A stretch of DNA of 64,000 nt, from contig NZ_PYNW01000005.1 in assembly GCF_003026105.1 (NCBI RefSeq), forward strand, positions 186,001 through 250,000, written 5' to 3'. How positions within the stretch are numbered: the stretch's first letter is position 1; each line of letters opens with the position of its first letter. The position numbers and the translations under genes are program-made. The DNA is from Photobacterium sp. GB-56 (GTDB lineage: Bacteria; Pseudomonadota; Gammaproteobacteria; Enterobacterales; Vibrionaceae). This document shows, piece by piece, positions 52,470 to 61,921 of the stretch. Below the pieces are notes generated by a model, which did no database searches, had not been told where the DNA came from, and was given only the letters and a program-made list of their open reading frames with translations.

Positions 52470-53591
52470 GTGCATATAGATAACGATATTTATAAAGAAA
52501 TTCGCCCGTATAATGACGATGAAGTCAGTGGTGCGATTCAACGACTCATTGATGATAAAGATTTTATCAACGCTATTTTAAAGTACCGTTTCCCACATGC
52601 GTCGGGCATGTTTGGTTGGTTGCTTATTCCCCTTATTAAACGTTTCCTTGTGAAGAAATGGTCAGGCATTAAATCGGTCAAAGATATTCAAAATCAAGTT
52701 GCCAAATATATGCAAGGAACTATTGAACATTCATGTGACGGTGTAACGTGCACAGGCCTAGATAAATTAGACCCAAATAAGGCTTACTTATTCGTTTCTA
52801 ATCATCGTGATATCGCGATGGATCCTGCAATGGTTAACTGGTGTTTATTTAAAGAGAACTTCAACACAGTACGTATTGCCATTGGTGATAACTTACTGAA
52901 GAAGCCTTGTGCAACAGAATTAATGCGTTTGAATAAAAGCTTTATTGTAAAACGATCCGCAAAAGGGCCACGTGAATTGATGAAATCACTTGGACTGCTT
53001 TCAAGTTATATCTCTCACTCTTTAGAAACAGGAAACAATATTTGGATTGCTCAAAAAGAAGGGCGTGCCAAAGACGGTAACGATAAGACAGATCCTGCTA
53101 TTTTAAAAATGTTCTTTATGGAAGGACGTAAGCAGAAAATTCCTTTTTCCGAGTTTATGAGTAACTTAAACATTGTCCCTGTCGCGATTTCTTATGAAAA
53201 CGATCCTTGTGATGTGGCTAAAGCTGAAGAACTTTATCAAAAAGCATCAACCGGTAGCTATGAAAAAGGTGAGTTTGAAGACATCGAAAGTATAGTACAA
53301 GGTATTGTAGGGCAAAAGCGTCGTATCCATATTAGCTTTGGTGACGTCATCAACAATGCACCAGAGACGCCTGAAGAATTAGCTGAAGAAATTGATCGTC
53401 AAATTACTGAAAATTACCATTTATTCCCAGCCAATTTCATTGCTGCGAATATTGATTCAGACATAGTGACAGACGAAGAAAGAAACAAGTTTGCCCAAAA
53501 ACTTGAAAATCATAGTGACAGTGTTAATGATATCTTAAAGCAGATGTACGCGTTGCCTGCACTAAAAAAACAGCAACAACACTCTATGTAA
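52470..53591 (+). CDS. PlsC/PlsB-like acyltransferase
   Basis: This 373-residue protein has an acyltransferase core with FVSNHRDIAMDP near residues 110-122, a variant of the family's NHx4D in which one extra residue separates His and Asp, and a later QKEGRAKDGND block resembling the EGTR substrate motif. It probably acylates glycerol phosphate or lysophosphatidate at the inner face of the membrane. The family is common in vibrios but its exact substrate is not known. The start is GTG. The N-terminal extension before the core is about 100 residues. Confidence 0.8.
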   Translation: MHIDNDIYKEIRPYNDDEVSGAIQRLIDDKDFINAILKYRFPHASGMFGWLLIPLIKRFLVKKWSGIKSVKDIQNQVAKYMQGTIEHSCDGVTCTGLDKLDPNKAYLFVSNHRDIAMDPAMVNWCLFKENFNTVRIAIGDNLLKKPCATELMRLNKSFIVKRSAKGPRELMKSLGLLSSYISHSLETGNNIWIAQKEGRAKDGNDKTDPAILKMFFMEGRKQKIPFSEFMSNLNIVPVAISYENDPCDVAKAEELYQKASTGSYEKGEFEDIESIVQGIVGQKRRIHISFGDVINNAPETPEELAEEIDRQITENYHLFPANFIAANIDSDIVTDEERNKFAQKLENHSDSVNDILKQMYALPALKKQQQHSM

Positions 53592-53643
53592 TAGCTATAA
53601 AACGATGTCGATTTTTTCTATTAATAAGGAACGGCATCGTTTT

Positions 53644-54189
53644 TTAATACACACCGAAGTATGGATCATAAGTAACAATAATTGCTTTAGGTATGATTAT
53701 TTCAGCGCCATTTTTCCAATTATCATCGATATGTTGATATAGATTAGACTCTTCCTCAGATACCAATAACAGTTGAATCCTTTCTTCTTCAATATCGAAT
53801 TGAAGTGCAATATAAGACGCTATATTAAATAGCCGCTCGTAACCTAAATCCGTCGTTATATGTTGAATAATAACAATATAGGTTTGATGATAATTTTTAA
53901 GAGCGTAACCAAAGTTATTCAATACTCTTTTAGTATCAACGGTTAATTTGTTGCTGTTATCACTAAAATAGACAACATTGTACTGATCTTGGATTTCAAC
54001 TAATAATGCTTGCTTTGGTATATAAGCTTTAATTTGTGTTGTGCTCTGATTTATAGGACTAGCGTCGCTAAAATTATGCATCGCATAAGCTGGAAATATG
54101 GTGAATGCGACAGCCACTAAAATTGTAATTATAGTTACTGAATAGTTAAATAATCTATTAGTGATGAAGTTAGAAAAAAATGACGGCAT
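53644..54189 (-). CDS. Membrane-anchored periplasmic protein with OmpA-C-like region
   Basis: This 181-residue protein has an N-terminal helix (about 16-36) that may be a signal or anchor, then a periplasmic part. A segment from about residue 72 (VVYFSDNSNKLTVDTKRVL) through the IIQHITTDLGYERLFNIASYIA region has the strand-helix order of an OmpA C-terminal peptidoglycan-binding domain. The usual GHTD and NxxLSxxRA residues are largely lost, so peptidoglycan binding is doubtful. No family is certain. It is a single-gene unit between the acyltransferase and LysR genes. Confidence 0.55.
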   Translation of the reverse strand: MPSFFSNFITNRLFNYSVTIITILVAVAFTIFPAYAMHNFSDASPINQSTTQIKAYIPKQALLVEIQDQYNVVYFSDNSNKLTVDTKRVLNNFGYALKNYHQTYIVIIQHITTDLGYERLFNIASYIALQFDIEEERIQLLLVSEEESNLYQHIDDNWKNGAEIIIPKAIIVTYDPYFGVY

Positions 54190-54267
54190 AACATGCTCAT
54201 TGTACTTGTATGATTATCAGTTTAGTACAATGAACATTGTTATAGCCTAAAATTAAGGTTATTCGTC

Positions 54268-55203
54268 TTATTTGTGATTATCTATGATTGGATTGATATT
54301 TTTATAGGGTGGTAGAGACATCCGCTCAGCCATATAATCAATAAAACAACGTACTTTGGGTGCAAGATATTTACGTCTAGGGTAAACAGCATAAATAGGT
54401 AATTCTACTGTGGTTTTCCAATCATTAAGTAAAGTGATTAACTTATTTGTTTTAATCTCGTCCGTTAGCAGATAGGTTGAGAGATAAGCAATACCTAAAC
54501 CACTGACTGCAGCATCAAGCACTGCAGGTGCATTATCAATACGATAATTACCATTAACTCGAATGGATTGCTTTAATCCATCTCGTCCAAATTCCCAGTT
54601 TACATATTTACGCTCGCGGCTTTGGTAAGTAATACAATTGTGTTGACGTAAATCACCAGGGATAATGGGCTCACCATGTTGTGCTATGTAATCAGGGGAA
54701 GCGACAACGACGAATTCACATTTGGCGAGCTTTCGGGCTACCATTCCTTCAGGTGGATGTTCATGAATAGCAATCCAGCAATCAAAGCCTTCTTCTAAAA
54801 GGTTTGGGCGGTGATCAAATAAACTAATTTCAAGCTCTAGTTCAGGATTTTGCTTTTGAAACTCAGCTAATGCGGAAGTGATATGAATATTACCGAAAGA
54901 TTGAGCGATGCCAATTCGTAATAGACCTGTAATTTCATTTCGATATCCCGCCACCATGGCTTCCGCTTCATTAACAGTATCAATTAATTGTTGGCCATAG
55001 TCTGCGTATTGCACGCCAATTTCAGTTAATACAACGGTACGTGTACTGCGTTGAACAAGCTGACAGCCTAACCTTTCTTCTAAACATTTTATTTGCTTAC
55101 TTACCTGAGACTTTGATATTCCCAAACGATCAGCAGCTTTCGTGAAATTTTGTTCATGACCAATAGCAGCCAGTATTACCATCTGTTGCAAATTATCAAG
55201 CAT
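54268..55203 (-). CDS. LysR-family transcriptional regulator
   Basis: This 311-residue regulator has an N-terminal winged helix with FTKAADRLGISKSQVSKQIKCLEERLG (given as the helix-turn-helix core around residues 18-44) and a periplasmic-binding-like effector domain from about 90. The ATG at 55203 is preferred over an in-frame TTG at 55215. It is divergent from the chromate transporter gene, so control of that gene is likely though unproven. Aromatic or oxyanion effectors are possible. It belongs to the AaeR/CrgA-like group by its DHRPNLLEEGFDCWI block. Confidence 0.92.
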   Translation of the reverse strand: MLDNLQQMVILAAIGHEQNFTKAADRLGISKSQVSKQIKCLEERLGCQLVQRSTRTVVLTEIGVQYADYGQQLIDTVNEAEAMVAGYRNEITGLLRIGIAQSFGNIHITSALAEFQKQNPELELEISLFDHRPNLLEEGFDCWIAIHEHPPEGMVARKLAKCEFVVVASPDYIAQHGEPIIPGDLRQHNCITYQSRERKYVNWEFGRDGLKQSIRVNGNYRIDNAPAVLDAAVSGLGIAYLSTYLLTDEIKTNKLITLLNDWKTTVELPIYAVYPRRKYLAPKVRCFIDYMAERMSLPPYKNINPIIDNHK

Positions 55204-55400
55204 TTGGTATTCCAAGTTACGCTGTCACGATGATATGGCGTAACAAAATAATCGATTAACACTATCTATGCATTATGATTTTTTGCCTCATAAACATCAA
55301 TCTATATGTATGAATATAAATAATAACTTACATCATTTTAAACGATTTAAATAATTAGAACGGAAACGTTATGATAGCGCTATTGCTAATGGAGGAATGC

Positions 55401-56552
55401 ATGTTTACCGTTTTTACCACCTTTTTATTATTGGGTCTATATAGCTTTGGCGGCCCAGCAGCACATATTGGTTTCTTTCAACGTTCTTTTGTACAAGAAA
55501 AAAAATGGATTTCTGATGATGATTTCACTCATGCTGTAGCGTTATGTCAATTTTTACCGGGCCCTGCCAGTAGCCAACTTGGTATGTATATTGGTTATAA
55601 GAAAGCGGGATATTTAGGCGCCGTTGCTGCCTTTATGGGTTTTACTTTACCTTCTTTTGCATTATTAACAGGACTTGCCATTGTTAGTAGCAGTGTAACG
55701 TCTAACTCTGTTGTTGATAGTTTAATCATCGCGGCAAAACTACTTGCCGTTATCGTCGTTGCTGATGCGCTATGGGGAATGGCTAAAAAGAACTTAACGA
55801 CAGCCCTAACAATTACCGTGGCAGTGGTGACAGCTATTTGGGTCTATTTTAGTTCCGGTCTACTTGGTCAAGTGTTGCCTATCTGTGTCGCGGCAGCTGT
55901 TGGCTACGCATTGTCATTTAAAACGCAGATTACACCAACAAATAAACTAACGACTAGCATAAAACCACACCTTGGTATTTTAGTTACATTTGGCGTGTTG
56001 TTAGTGGGGTTACCCTTATTAGCACCTTACAATAGCGGTATTAATTTATTTAATATCTTCTACCAAGCAGGGAGTTTTGTTTTTGGCGGTGGGCATGTTG
56101 TATTACCACTCCTACAACCAATGATGGAAGGGTTAGTAGGGGAGTCTACCTTTATTAATGCTTACGCATCTGCACAGCTTGTACCTGGTCCAATGTTCAC
56201 TATGGCTAGTTATTTAGGTGCTTCGATAGACGGTATACACCCAGTGTTAGGTAGCTTGATAGCAACCATTGCTGTGTTTTTACCTGGCAGTTTATTACTA
56301 TTTGCATTTATTCCAGCATGGAAAGCGTTGTTTGAGCATCAACGATTAAAACAATCAATCACTTTAGTCAATGCTTGTGTTGTTGGACTATTAGCCAGTG
56401 CTTTTGTTAGTCCAATTATTACCAGTGGCGTTAAAACCGGATTTGATGTTGTAGCAGTTGTGGTTGGATTTATTGCGTTTAAATATTTCAAATGGCCGGT
56501 ATGGGTGTTAGCTTTGATGCTTTTCACAACCAAATATTTGATCTTAACTTAA
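55401..56552 (+). CDS. chrA: Chromate transporter ChrA family protein
   Basis: This 383-residue membrane protein has two homologous halves. The first carries GGPAAHIGFFQR and LPGPASSQLGMYIGY, and the second FGGGHVVLPLL and LVPGPMFTMASYLG, the duplicated CHR motifs. It is the long-chain ChrA type, which exports chromate in exchange for sulfate or protons. GGAGG lies five bases before the ATG at 55401; an in-frame ATG at 55371 is less favoured. A divergent LysR gene and a bidirectional terminator frame it. Confidence 0.93.
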   Translation: MFTVFTTFLLLGLYSFGGPAAHIGFFQRSFVQEKKWISDDDFTHAVALCQFLPGPASSQLGMYIGYKKAGYLGAVAAFMGFTLPSFALLTGLAIVSSSVTSNSVVDSLIIAAKLLAVIVVADALWGMAKKNLTTALTITVAVVTAIWVYFSSGLLGQVLPICVAAAVGYALSFKTQITPTNKLTTSIKPHLGILVTFGVLLVGLPLLAPYNSGINLFNIFYQAGSFVFGGGHVVLPLLQPMMEGLVGESTFINAYASAQLVPGPMFTMASYLGASIDGIHPVLGSLIATIAVFLPGSLLLFAFIPAWKALFEHQRLKQSITLVNACVVGLLASAFVSPIITSGVKTGFDVVAVVVGFIAFKYFKWPVWVLALMLFTTKYLILT

Positions 56553-56570
56553 TAACATCAATTAGTTAAA

Positions 56571-56604
56571 AAGAAGGGCTGCTTTATGCAAGCCCTTCTT
56601 TTAT
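56571..56604. terminator. Bidirectional terminator after chrA
   Basis: AAGAAGGGCT (56571-56580) and AGCCCTTCTT (56591-56600) form a 10-base stem with T residues on both strands. The convergent DUF1439 gene ends at 56694. Confidence 0.82.
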
Positions 56605-56693
56605 AGAATAATCGAAACAGCTTATAGGCTTGGATGTGGTATAAATATTAACTCCTAATGCACTATAACTTTATAACCTATAATGAAAACAAC

Positions 56694-57239
56694 TTACCAA
56701 TCGAGAACTAATTGATGATTTTTAATAATTAATTCAGGCTTAGTAGATTTAAGCAACGCTTGTTTCATTTCGTTTTCATCTAGCTTATAGACAGGTTTGG
56801 TTGATAGCACCTGTCCAATAAGTGAAACAAATGGAGTGATAACCGGTTTAGTCAGTATGTTATTAAACTTCTCCGGTTTTATTGCCAATGATTCAATATT
56901 TAAACCACGTAAATATATCGCCCCTTCATTTTGATTATAATAGGGGATGGCACTGAAATTTGCTTTAACAACAATATCTTGAGGTGGTTGGCCAGCAAGC
57001 TCTAGTTGAGCGCTAGCTGTAGTATCAACACTAACACGATTGTCCGCGACACGGCCAATGCCTACTTTTACTTTTTCAAACTTACCTGTTGCGTAGGCGA
57101 TACCTTGAATACCAACAGAGCGTTCAACATTCGTTTCTTTGTTTATGTAGTTTTGCATCTCACTTTCAGTGATACCGTAACTACTACAGCCAGCAAAGAA
57201 GAAGGCAGAACTCACAATAATCAGAGCTTTTAAGCGCAT
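56694..57239 (-). CDS. DUF1439 lipoprotein (YceB-like)
   Basis: This 181-residue lipoprotein has a lipobox FAGC with Cys18 and a mature domain of the DUF1439 family (E. coli YceB), a tubular lipid-binding fold. The blocks ESEMQNYIN, the SVDTTASAQLEL strand and the AIYLRGLNIESL strand are typical. It is anchored in the periplasm; its ligand is unknown. The terminator of the RpoS-like gene lies just upstream, so the two are separate units. Confidence 0.85.
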   Translation of the reverse strand: MRLKALIIVSSAFFFAGCSSYGITESEMQNYINKETNVERSVGIQGIAYATGKFEKVKVGIGRVADNRVSVDTTASAQLELAGQPPQDIVVKANFSAIPYYNQNEGAIYLRGLNIESLAIKPEKFNNILTKPVITPFVSLIGQVLSTKPVYKLDENEMKQALLKSTKPELIIKNHQLVLDW

Positions 57240-57285
57240 AAAAAACCTTAAGAAAAATATATATGCTTTATTTATAGCTCATATT

Positions 57286-57316
57286 AATAAAAAAAAGCAC
57301 GTAAACCTACGTGCTT
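57286..57316 (-). terminator. Rho-independent terminator of the RpoS-like gene
   Basis: AAGCACGTA/TACGTGCTT (57295-57303 with 57308-57316) has a four-base loop. On the minus strand it is followed by a long T run. It begins 19 bases after the sigma gene's stop. Confidence 0.88.
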
Positions 57317-57334
57317 AATACTCTCAAACAAATA

Positions 57335-58207
57335 TTAACTGTTAGCAAACAAAACAGAGATATCATAGTTATCACGGCTAAGTGAGCTTTTAAGTTTTGC
57401 TAATGAGGTAACTTGTAATTGGCGAATACGTTCTCTTGTCAGTCCCACTTCTTCTGCAACTTCTTGCAAAGTCTGTGCTTCATAACCTTGTAAACCAAAT
57501 CTTCTACATATGATTTCTTTATCTCGGTTATTTAAACAATTGAGTACGTTGGATGTTATTTTTTGGATTGCTAAATCATCAACATGTTCATCAGGTTTTG
57601 CACTGTTTTCATCTGCAATTAATACCGCTATTGACTGATTACTTGCTTCATTTGAGAATGATTGATCGTACGATACAATAGGAGTGTCATAAGAAAGGGT
57701 TGTCGATACATCATCAAGGGTTTTATTTAAAACTTCAGCAACTAACTCTGTACTTGGTTCCTGATTGTTTTTCTTTACTAATTGTTTATGCGTCCGAACA
57801 ATGGTGTTAATTTCTTTTGATACATGAACAGGTAAACGTATCGTTCTTCCTTGATTATGTATTGCACGTTCTATTGTTTGTTTTATCCACCATGTAGCGT
57901 ATGTTGAAAATCTAAACCCTTTTTCTGGATCAAATTTTTCAACAGCTGTCATTAATCCGATATTACCTTCATCAATTAAATCACTGATATGTATGTTACT
58001 GCCTCGGTATTTTTTTGCGATACTTACGACTAATCGTAAATTACTCTCAATCAATACATTTTTACTATTAGCATCACCGCACAAGCTTTTTCGGCTATAT
58101 AAAATTTCTTCTTCTTTCGTTAAAAGTGGCTTTTCTGATATTTCTTTTAGGTATAAATGAACGATATCCCCGCCATGTGGAAATTGTTCTTCTTTGTTTA
58201 TATCCAT
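57335..58207 (-). CDS. RpoS-family sigma factor (RpoS paralogue, RpoQ-like)
   Basis: This 290-residue sigma-70-group factor contains region 1.2/2 (VHLYLKEI; NLRLVVSIAKKYRG; FDPEKGFRFSTYATWWIKQTIERAI), region 3 and region 4 with GLTRERIRQLQ. It resembles RpoS throughout, including the final DISVLF segment that matches the RpoS C terminus, but has a shortened N terminus (about 40 residues fewer than E. coli RpoS). It also lacks the nlpD neighbour that normally marks rpoS, so it is probably a paralogue. Aliivibrio fischeri RpoQ is such a factor and is quorum-sensing regulated. AAAGGGATC precedes the ATG. Confidence 0.86.
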   Translation of the reverse strand: MDINKEEQFPHGGDIVHLYLKEISEKPLLTKEEEILYSRKSLCGDANSKNVLIESNLRLVVSIAKKYRGSNIHISDLIDEGNIGLMTAVEKFDPEKGFRFSTYATWWIKQTIERAIHNQGRTIRLPVHVSKEINTIVRTHKQLVKKNNQEPSTELVAEVLNKTLDDVSTTLSYDTPIVSYDQSFSNEASNQSIAVLIADENSAKPDEHVDDLAIQKITSNVLNCLNNRDKEIICRRFGLQGYEAQTLQEVAEEVGLTRERIRQLQVTSLAKLKSSLSRDNYDISVLFANS

Positions 58208-58465
58208 TTCAGATCCCTTTATGATATTTATATTTAAAGTTTATAAGCCAACTATCAATAAGCAACGAGGCTCACACTATCATAAAGATTTATTCTATTC
58301 ACCCATTTTATGAATCAGTTAATAAAAAATTAATACTACTTCACATTATAAATCCAATAAAAAATACCTACAAAGAATCTACTAGTCACTATAGAAATAA
58401 GATCTCACGTTTTAATAATAAAAACTATAAATTTTATGAAATCTTACCAACCACTAATAGCACCT
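58208..58465. other. Divergent intergenic region between the sigma gene and the Nramp gene
   Basis: This is an AT-rich region with no convincing frame or RNA gene. It holds the promoter of the RpoS-like gene. The Fur-like box of the Nramp gene lies just beyond its right end. Confidence 0.5.
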
Positions 58466-58486
58466 AAATGATATTGATTCTCATTT
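58466..58486. promoter_or_regulatory. Fur-like box upstream of the Nramp transporter
   Basis: TGATATTGATTCTCA (58469-58483) matches the 7-1-7 Fur core TGATAATGATTATCA at 13 of 15 positions, and AAA/TTT flanks extend the symmetry. It lies about 45 bases before the start, so repression by metal-loaded Fur (or a Mur-type homologue) is expected. Confidence 0.68.
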
Positions 58487-58526
58487 GTATCGATGTATGA
58501 TGAAGTTATTGTTTAAGGAGTTAGCT

Positions 58527-59768
58527 ATGGTCTCTACCACAATTTCTGTTAAGCCCGAAATGGCTATCTTCAGTTTAAAACTAAAGAAAAAACTACTACT
58601 TCTAGGTCCAGCATTCATTGCGGCTATTGGTTATATTGATCCCGGTAATTTTGCTACAAACATAGAAGCGGGCTCTTCTTTTGGCTATCAGTTATTATGG
58701 GTTGTTCTTTGGGCAAACCTAATGGCTATGTTGATCCAATACCTATCTGCAAAGTTAGGTATAGTGACGGGGAAAAATCTCGCGGAACATTTACGAGAAC
58801 ATCTACCCAAATGGGCGATAGCTCCATATTGGATTCAGGCCGAAATTATAGCTATGGCGACGGATTTAGCTGAATTTATTGGTGCTGCTGTTGGTTTCCA
58901 ATTATTGTTTGGTATTAGTTTAATGGAAGGAGCAATAATAACAGCCATAGTAACAATGGCTATTTTATTATTAAGTAATAAAAGCCAGAAACCATTAGAA
59001 GTTGTCATTGCAACATTATTATTAGTCGTAGCTGTTGTATATGTTATTGAACTTTTCTTTGCTCATCCTGCTGCAAGCGAGATGATAAAAGGTCTTGCTA
59101 TTCCAACGTTAAATAGTTCACATCAAATTTATTTAGCTGCAGGTATTTTAGGTGCAACAGTAATGCCGCATGTTATTTATTTACACTCGGCGCTATTTAA
59201 AAATACTTACGGTGAAACAAAAGCAAAAAGATTAAAATCAACACGTTTAGATGTACTCATTGCAATGGTTATTGCAGGTTTTGTGAATATTGCAATTGTG
59301 GCAATGGCAGCAGCCGTTTTCCATTATTCAGGTAATCAAGATATTGCTGGGATTGAAACGGCGTACAAAACATTAACGCCACTTGTTGGACAAGCGGCAT
59401 CTACATTGTTTGCTATTTCTCTTATCGCATCAGGCTTATCATCGACTGTTGTTGGCACGATGGCTGGAGATGTCGTAATGCAAGGTTTCGTAAAATTTAA
59501 GATCCCTTTGTTATTACGCCGTCTTGTTACAATGATCCCATCATTTATCGTTATCGGGCTTGCTATTAATACCACTGAAATTTTAGTGATGAGTCAAGTC
59601 GTTCTTAGTTTTGGTATTGCATTAGCTATTATACCGTTACTCATTTTCACTAATAATGAAAAACTAATGGGTGAGTTTAAAAACAATAAATACGTTAGTT
59701 ATGCAGGTATTGTTATCATTGCTCTTGTTGTTGCCTTGAACATATACCTAATGGTGACACTTTCTTAA
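58527..59768 (+). CDS. Nramp-family divalent metal transporter (MntH-like)
   Basis: This 413-residue membrane protein has about eleven helices. The helix-1 motif DPGN (38-41, in [12 protein letters not shown]) and the helix-6 motif MPH (near 213-215) bind the metal and are intact, as is the [13 protein letters not shown] block. It imports Mn2+ or Fe2+ with protons. AAGGAG lies seven bases before the ATG at 58527; an in-frame start at 58485 overlaps the Fur-like box and is unlikely. Iron-linked repression is inferred from that box. Confidence 0.93.
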   Translation: MVSTTISVKPEMAIFSLKLKKKLLLLGPAFIAAIGYIDPGNFATNIEAGSSFGYQLLWVVLWANLMAMLIQYLSAKLGIVTGKNLAEHLREHLPKWAIAPYWIQAEIIAMATDLAEFIGAAVGFQLLFGISLMEGAIITAIVTMAILLLSNKSQKPLEVVIATLLLVVAVVYVIELFFAHPAASEMIKGLAIPTLNSSHQIYLAAGILGATVMPHVIYLHSALFKNTYGETKAKRLKSTRLDVLIAMVIAGFVNIAIVAMAAAVFHYSGNQDIAGIETAYKTLTPLVGQAASTLFAISLIASGLSSTVVGTMAGDVVMQGFVKFKIPLLLRRLVTMIPSFIVIGLAINTTEILVMSQVVLSFGIALAIIPLLIFTNNEKLMGEFKNNKYVSYAGIVIIALVVALNIYLMVTLS

Positions 59769-59822
59769 ATAATACATCCAATCAATTAGATGAATAAAAG
59801 CCAAACGTCACTTGTTTGTTAT

Positions 59823-60074
59823 TTATTGGCAGTTTTTTTGTTTCATCAATAAACGTAGTGCTTTATTTTTATATTTAAATTCTTTTTTAGCTTTCTCTGA
59901 TGCAACGTTTAAGATCATTTTAGAACGCTTTTCTAAGCTTTCTAGTTTCGTTTTTAAGCCTTCACAAGGTATAACACTGTATTGATTCTTATACTGTTTC
60001 ACACTTTGAGCCTCAGAAGGGAAAGAGATAAGTAAAAAAATCGAAATTAATGAGCTAATGACACACATTTTCAT
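59823..60074 (-). CDS. Small exported protein of unknown function
   Basis: This 83-residue protein has a signal peptide (about 1-23, ending SEAQS) and a lysine-rich, helical mature part of about 60 residues. It has one cysteine at residue 37 and one next to the C terminus (KNCQ), a likely disulfide. AGGAG precedes the ATG by eight bases. No family is recognised. It is a single-gene unit between the Nramp gene and the recombinase gene. Confidence 0.65.
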   Translation of the reverse strand: MKMCVISSLISIFLLISFPSEAQSVKQYKNQYSVIPCEGLKTKLESLEKRSKMILNVASEKAKKEFKYKNKALRLLMKQKNCQ

Positions 60075-60193
60075 GATAAATACTCCTTTCTATGGCGTAT
60101 TATATTTCATAAGTGTTAATTACTAGTATTAAGTTTTACAATAAATGTGAGGTAAGCAGTTATTTTATAAAATACATAAGGTTATCAATTACA

Positions 60194-61636
60194 TTACCGA
60201 CTCGGAACTACACCTTTTAAATCATCATCAGTACGTCTATCGTAGCGTTGGGTTGTCGTAATACTACTATGTCCCATAAATTTACTGACTAATAATAAGT
60301 CGTAACCTGAACGCAAAAGATTAGTTGCCACTGAATGTCGAAAATCATGGGGTGAAACAATACGAGAAAAACCTAACATATTGAGTTTTTTACACAAATC
60401 ATTAAGTGTTTGTGTTGTTAAACGCATATAAGTCAATGTTTGGTAACGATTAATAGTGCAAAATAATGCAGGTAAATTCGGATTAAAATTTTGCTGGCGT
60501 ATAGCTAGCCATTTATCCATCGCATTATATAAATCACTATTTCGAGAGAAAGGAACATAGCGCTCCTTATTACCTTTACCAACAACACGTAGCTGGCACC
60601 GATCCATATCAATATCAAAGGTATTTATATTGACCACTTCTGCTCGCCGTAAACCTGCCTCATACATTAACCAAAAAATAGCATTATCTCTCAATGCCTT
60701 AGTTTCATTCTTTTGATTAAGCGTAATAGCTGAAATATGATCTAATTCATTATAGCTAAGGTATCTGCCACTGGATTGACGAGATCCCCTCGGTAATTTA
60801 ATTGCTTTTATACGTTCTAAATTTTCAACTGAGATCAACTCAGCGAGCCAGGCATGTTGAGCTACACCGCGTAACATGCGAAGTAAATTATCAGCAGTTG
60901 CTGGCGCATAGGCTTTTTTTTGATCGCTGATTTGGTTATCTATTCGATCACTTAAAAACGACTGCATCGTTGATTGAAGAATAGGGGCATATAAAATACC
61001 AGTCCAATCAAAACGCTCAATACAACTTCGAATACAAAAACAACTAAAGGCCTCTAACATCACTTTTGATTGTTTTGATAATTCAAACGCATAGTGCTGA
61101 GGTAAAATCGGTTGAAGCCAACCACTTTCTATCGTTGAGTTTTTAAAACTTCCAAGATCAAAAACTGCGACACGATCTTTAAATTCAACAACACGAGAGG
61201 CAGGTAAGTTTTGATTATCTCTAAGAAATTTAGCTACATTCAATAAAGCGTTAAGTAATGGCTTTACTTGTAAGTTCTTTATTGGCTCATTCGCACTGAA
61301 GTAATGATTTTTCATTTTAGCTTTTTGTTTAGCGCGAGCAATCAGAAATGACTTAACTGCATCAATCAGCTTTTCTTGATTATTAAATAGTTCAATCCAA
61401 TCAATGAGTTGGAAGCTATCTCCCAATACATAGCGTGCAAGCCTTTCAAGTGAATAACGCGCATTAGCTTGACCGCCGGTGGTGTCAGTCGCTGATAATG
61501 AATACACATAAGATAACGCAGGATTAGTCGAAGCATAATTTATATGATTAATGCGTTCTGCTAATTGTGTTTGCTGACGTAACGATGTGGTTCTTAAACT
61601 CGCGGCTCTTGGATCGATAGGGAATTTGTTCTGCAT
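60194..61636 (-). CDS. Tyrosine recombinase / site-specific integrase
   Basis: This 480-residue recombinase has a long N-terminal DNA-binding region (about 50-280) and a C-terminal catalytic domain. The active-site residues are Arg330 (AGLRRAEV), a lysine in GKGNKER (354-357), His430-x2-Arg433 (HDFRHS), His456 (GHSS) and Tyr465 (TTQRYDRR), a complete set. The protein is longer than XerC/XerD (about 300) and resembles integrases of mobile islands. No excisionase, att repeat or cargo genes are seen nearby, so it may be a relict or may act on a distant site. There is no strong ribosome-binding site. Confidence 0.88.
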   Translation of the reverse strand: MQNKFPIDPRAASLRTTSLRQQTQLAERINHINYASTNPALSYVYSLSATDTTGGQANARYSLERLARYVLGDSFQLIDWIELFNNQEKLIDAVKSFLIARAKQKAKMKNHYFSANEPIKNLQVKPLLNALLNVAKFLRDNQNLPASRVVEFKDRVAVFDLGSFKNSTIESGWLQPILPQHYAFELSKQSKVMLEAFSCFCIRSCIERFDWTGILYAPILQSTMQSFLSDRIDNQISDQKKAYAPATADNLLRMLRGVAQHAWLAELISVENLERIKAIKLPRGSRQSSGRYLSYNELDHISAITLNQKNETKALRDNAIFWLMYEAGLRRAEVVNINTFDIDMDRCQLRVVGKGNKERYVPFSRNSDLYNAMDKWLAIRQQNFNPNLPALFCTINRYQTLTYMRLTTQTLNDLCKKLNMLGFSRIVSPHDFRHSVATNLLRSGYDLLLVSKFMGHSSITTTQRYDRRTDDDLKGVVPSR

Positions 61637-61921
61637 TACATAAGTTATTTTAGATCTGCTATAAGAGATATTATATAAGACTGATATTTAATTACTATAT
61701 AAATCTGTTAGTTAGTCGAAAGATCTGGATCATCAACAAAGATATACTGACTGTTATTAACCCCTTTTTTTTGTTGGTATTTTAAATAAATTAAGAGATT
61801 AACCTACGAATTAGTGATTCATAAAAGTGTTACCCTGTCACATATGGGTTGTAAACTTAATACGCTGAATTAGAAAGTTATTACTTATAATTAAAGTTAA
61901 TGGAGATAAAAGGATGTAGGT

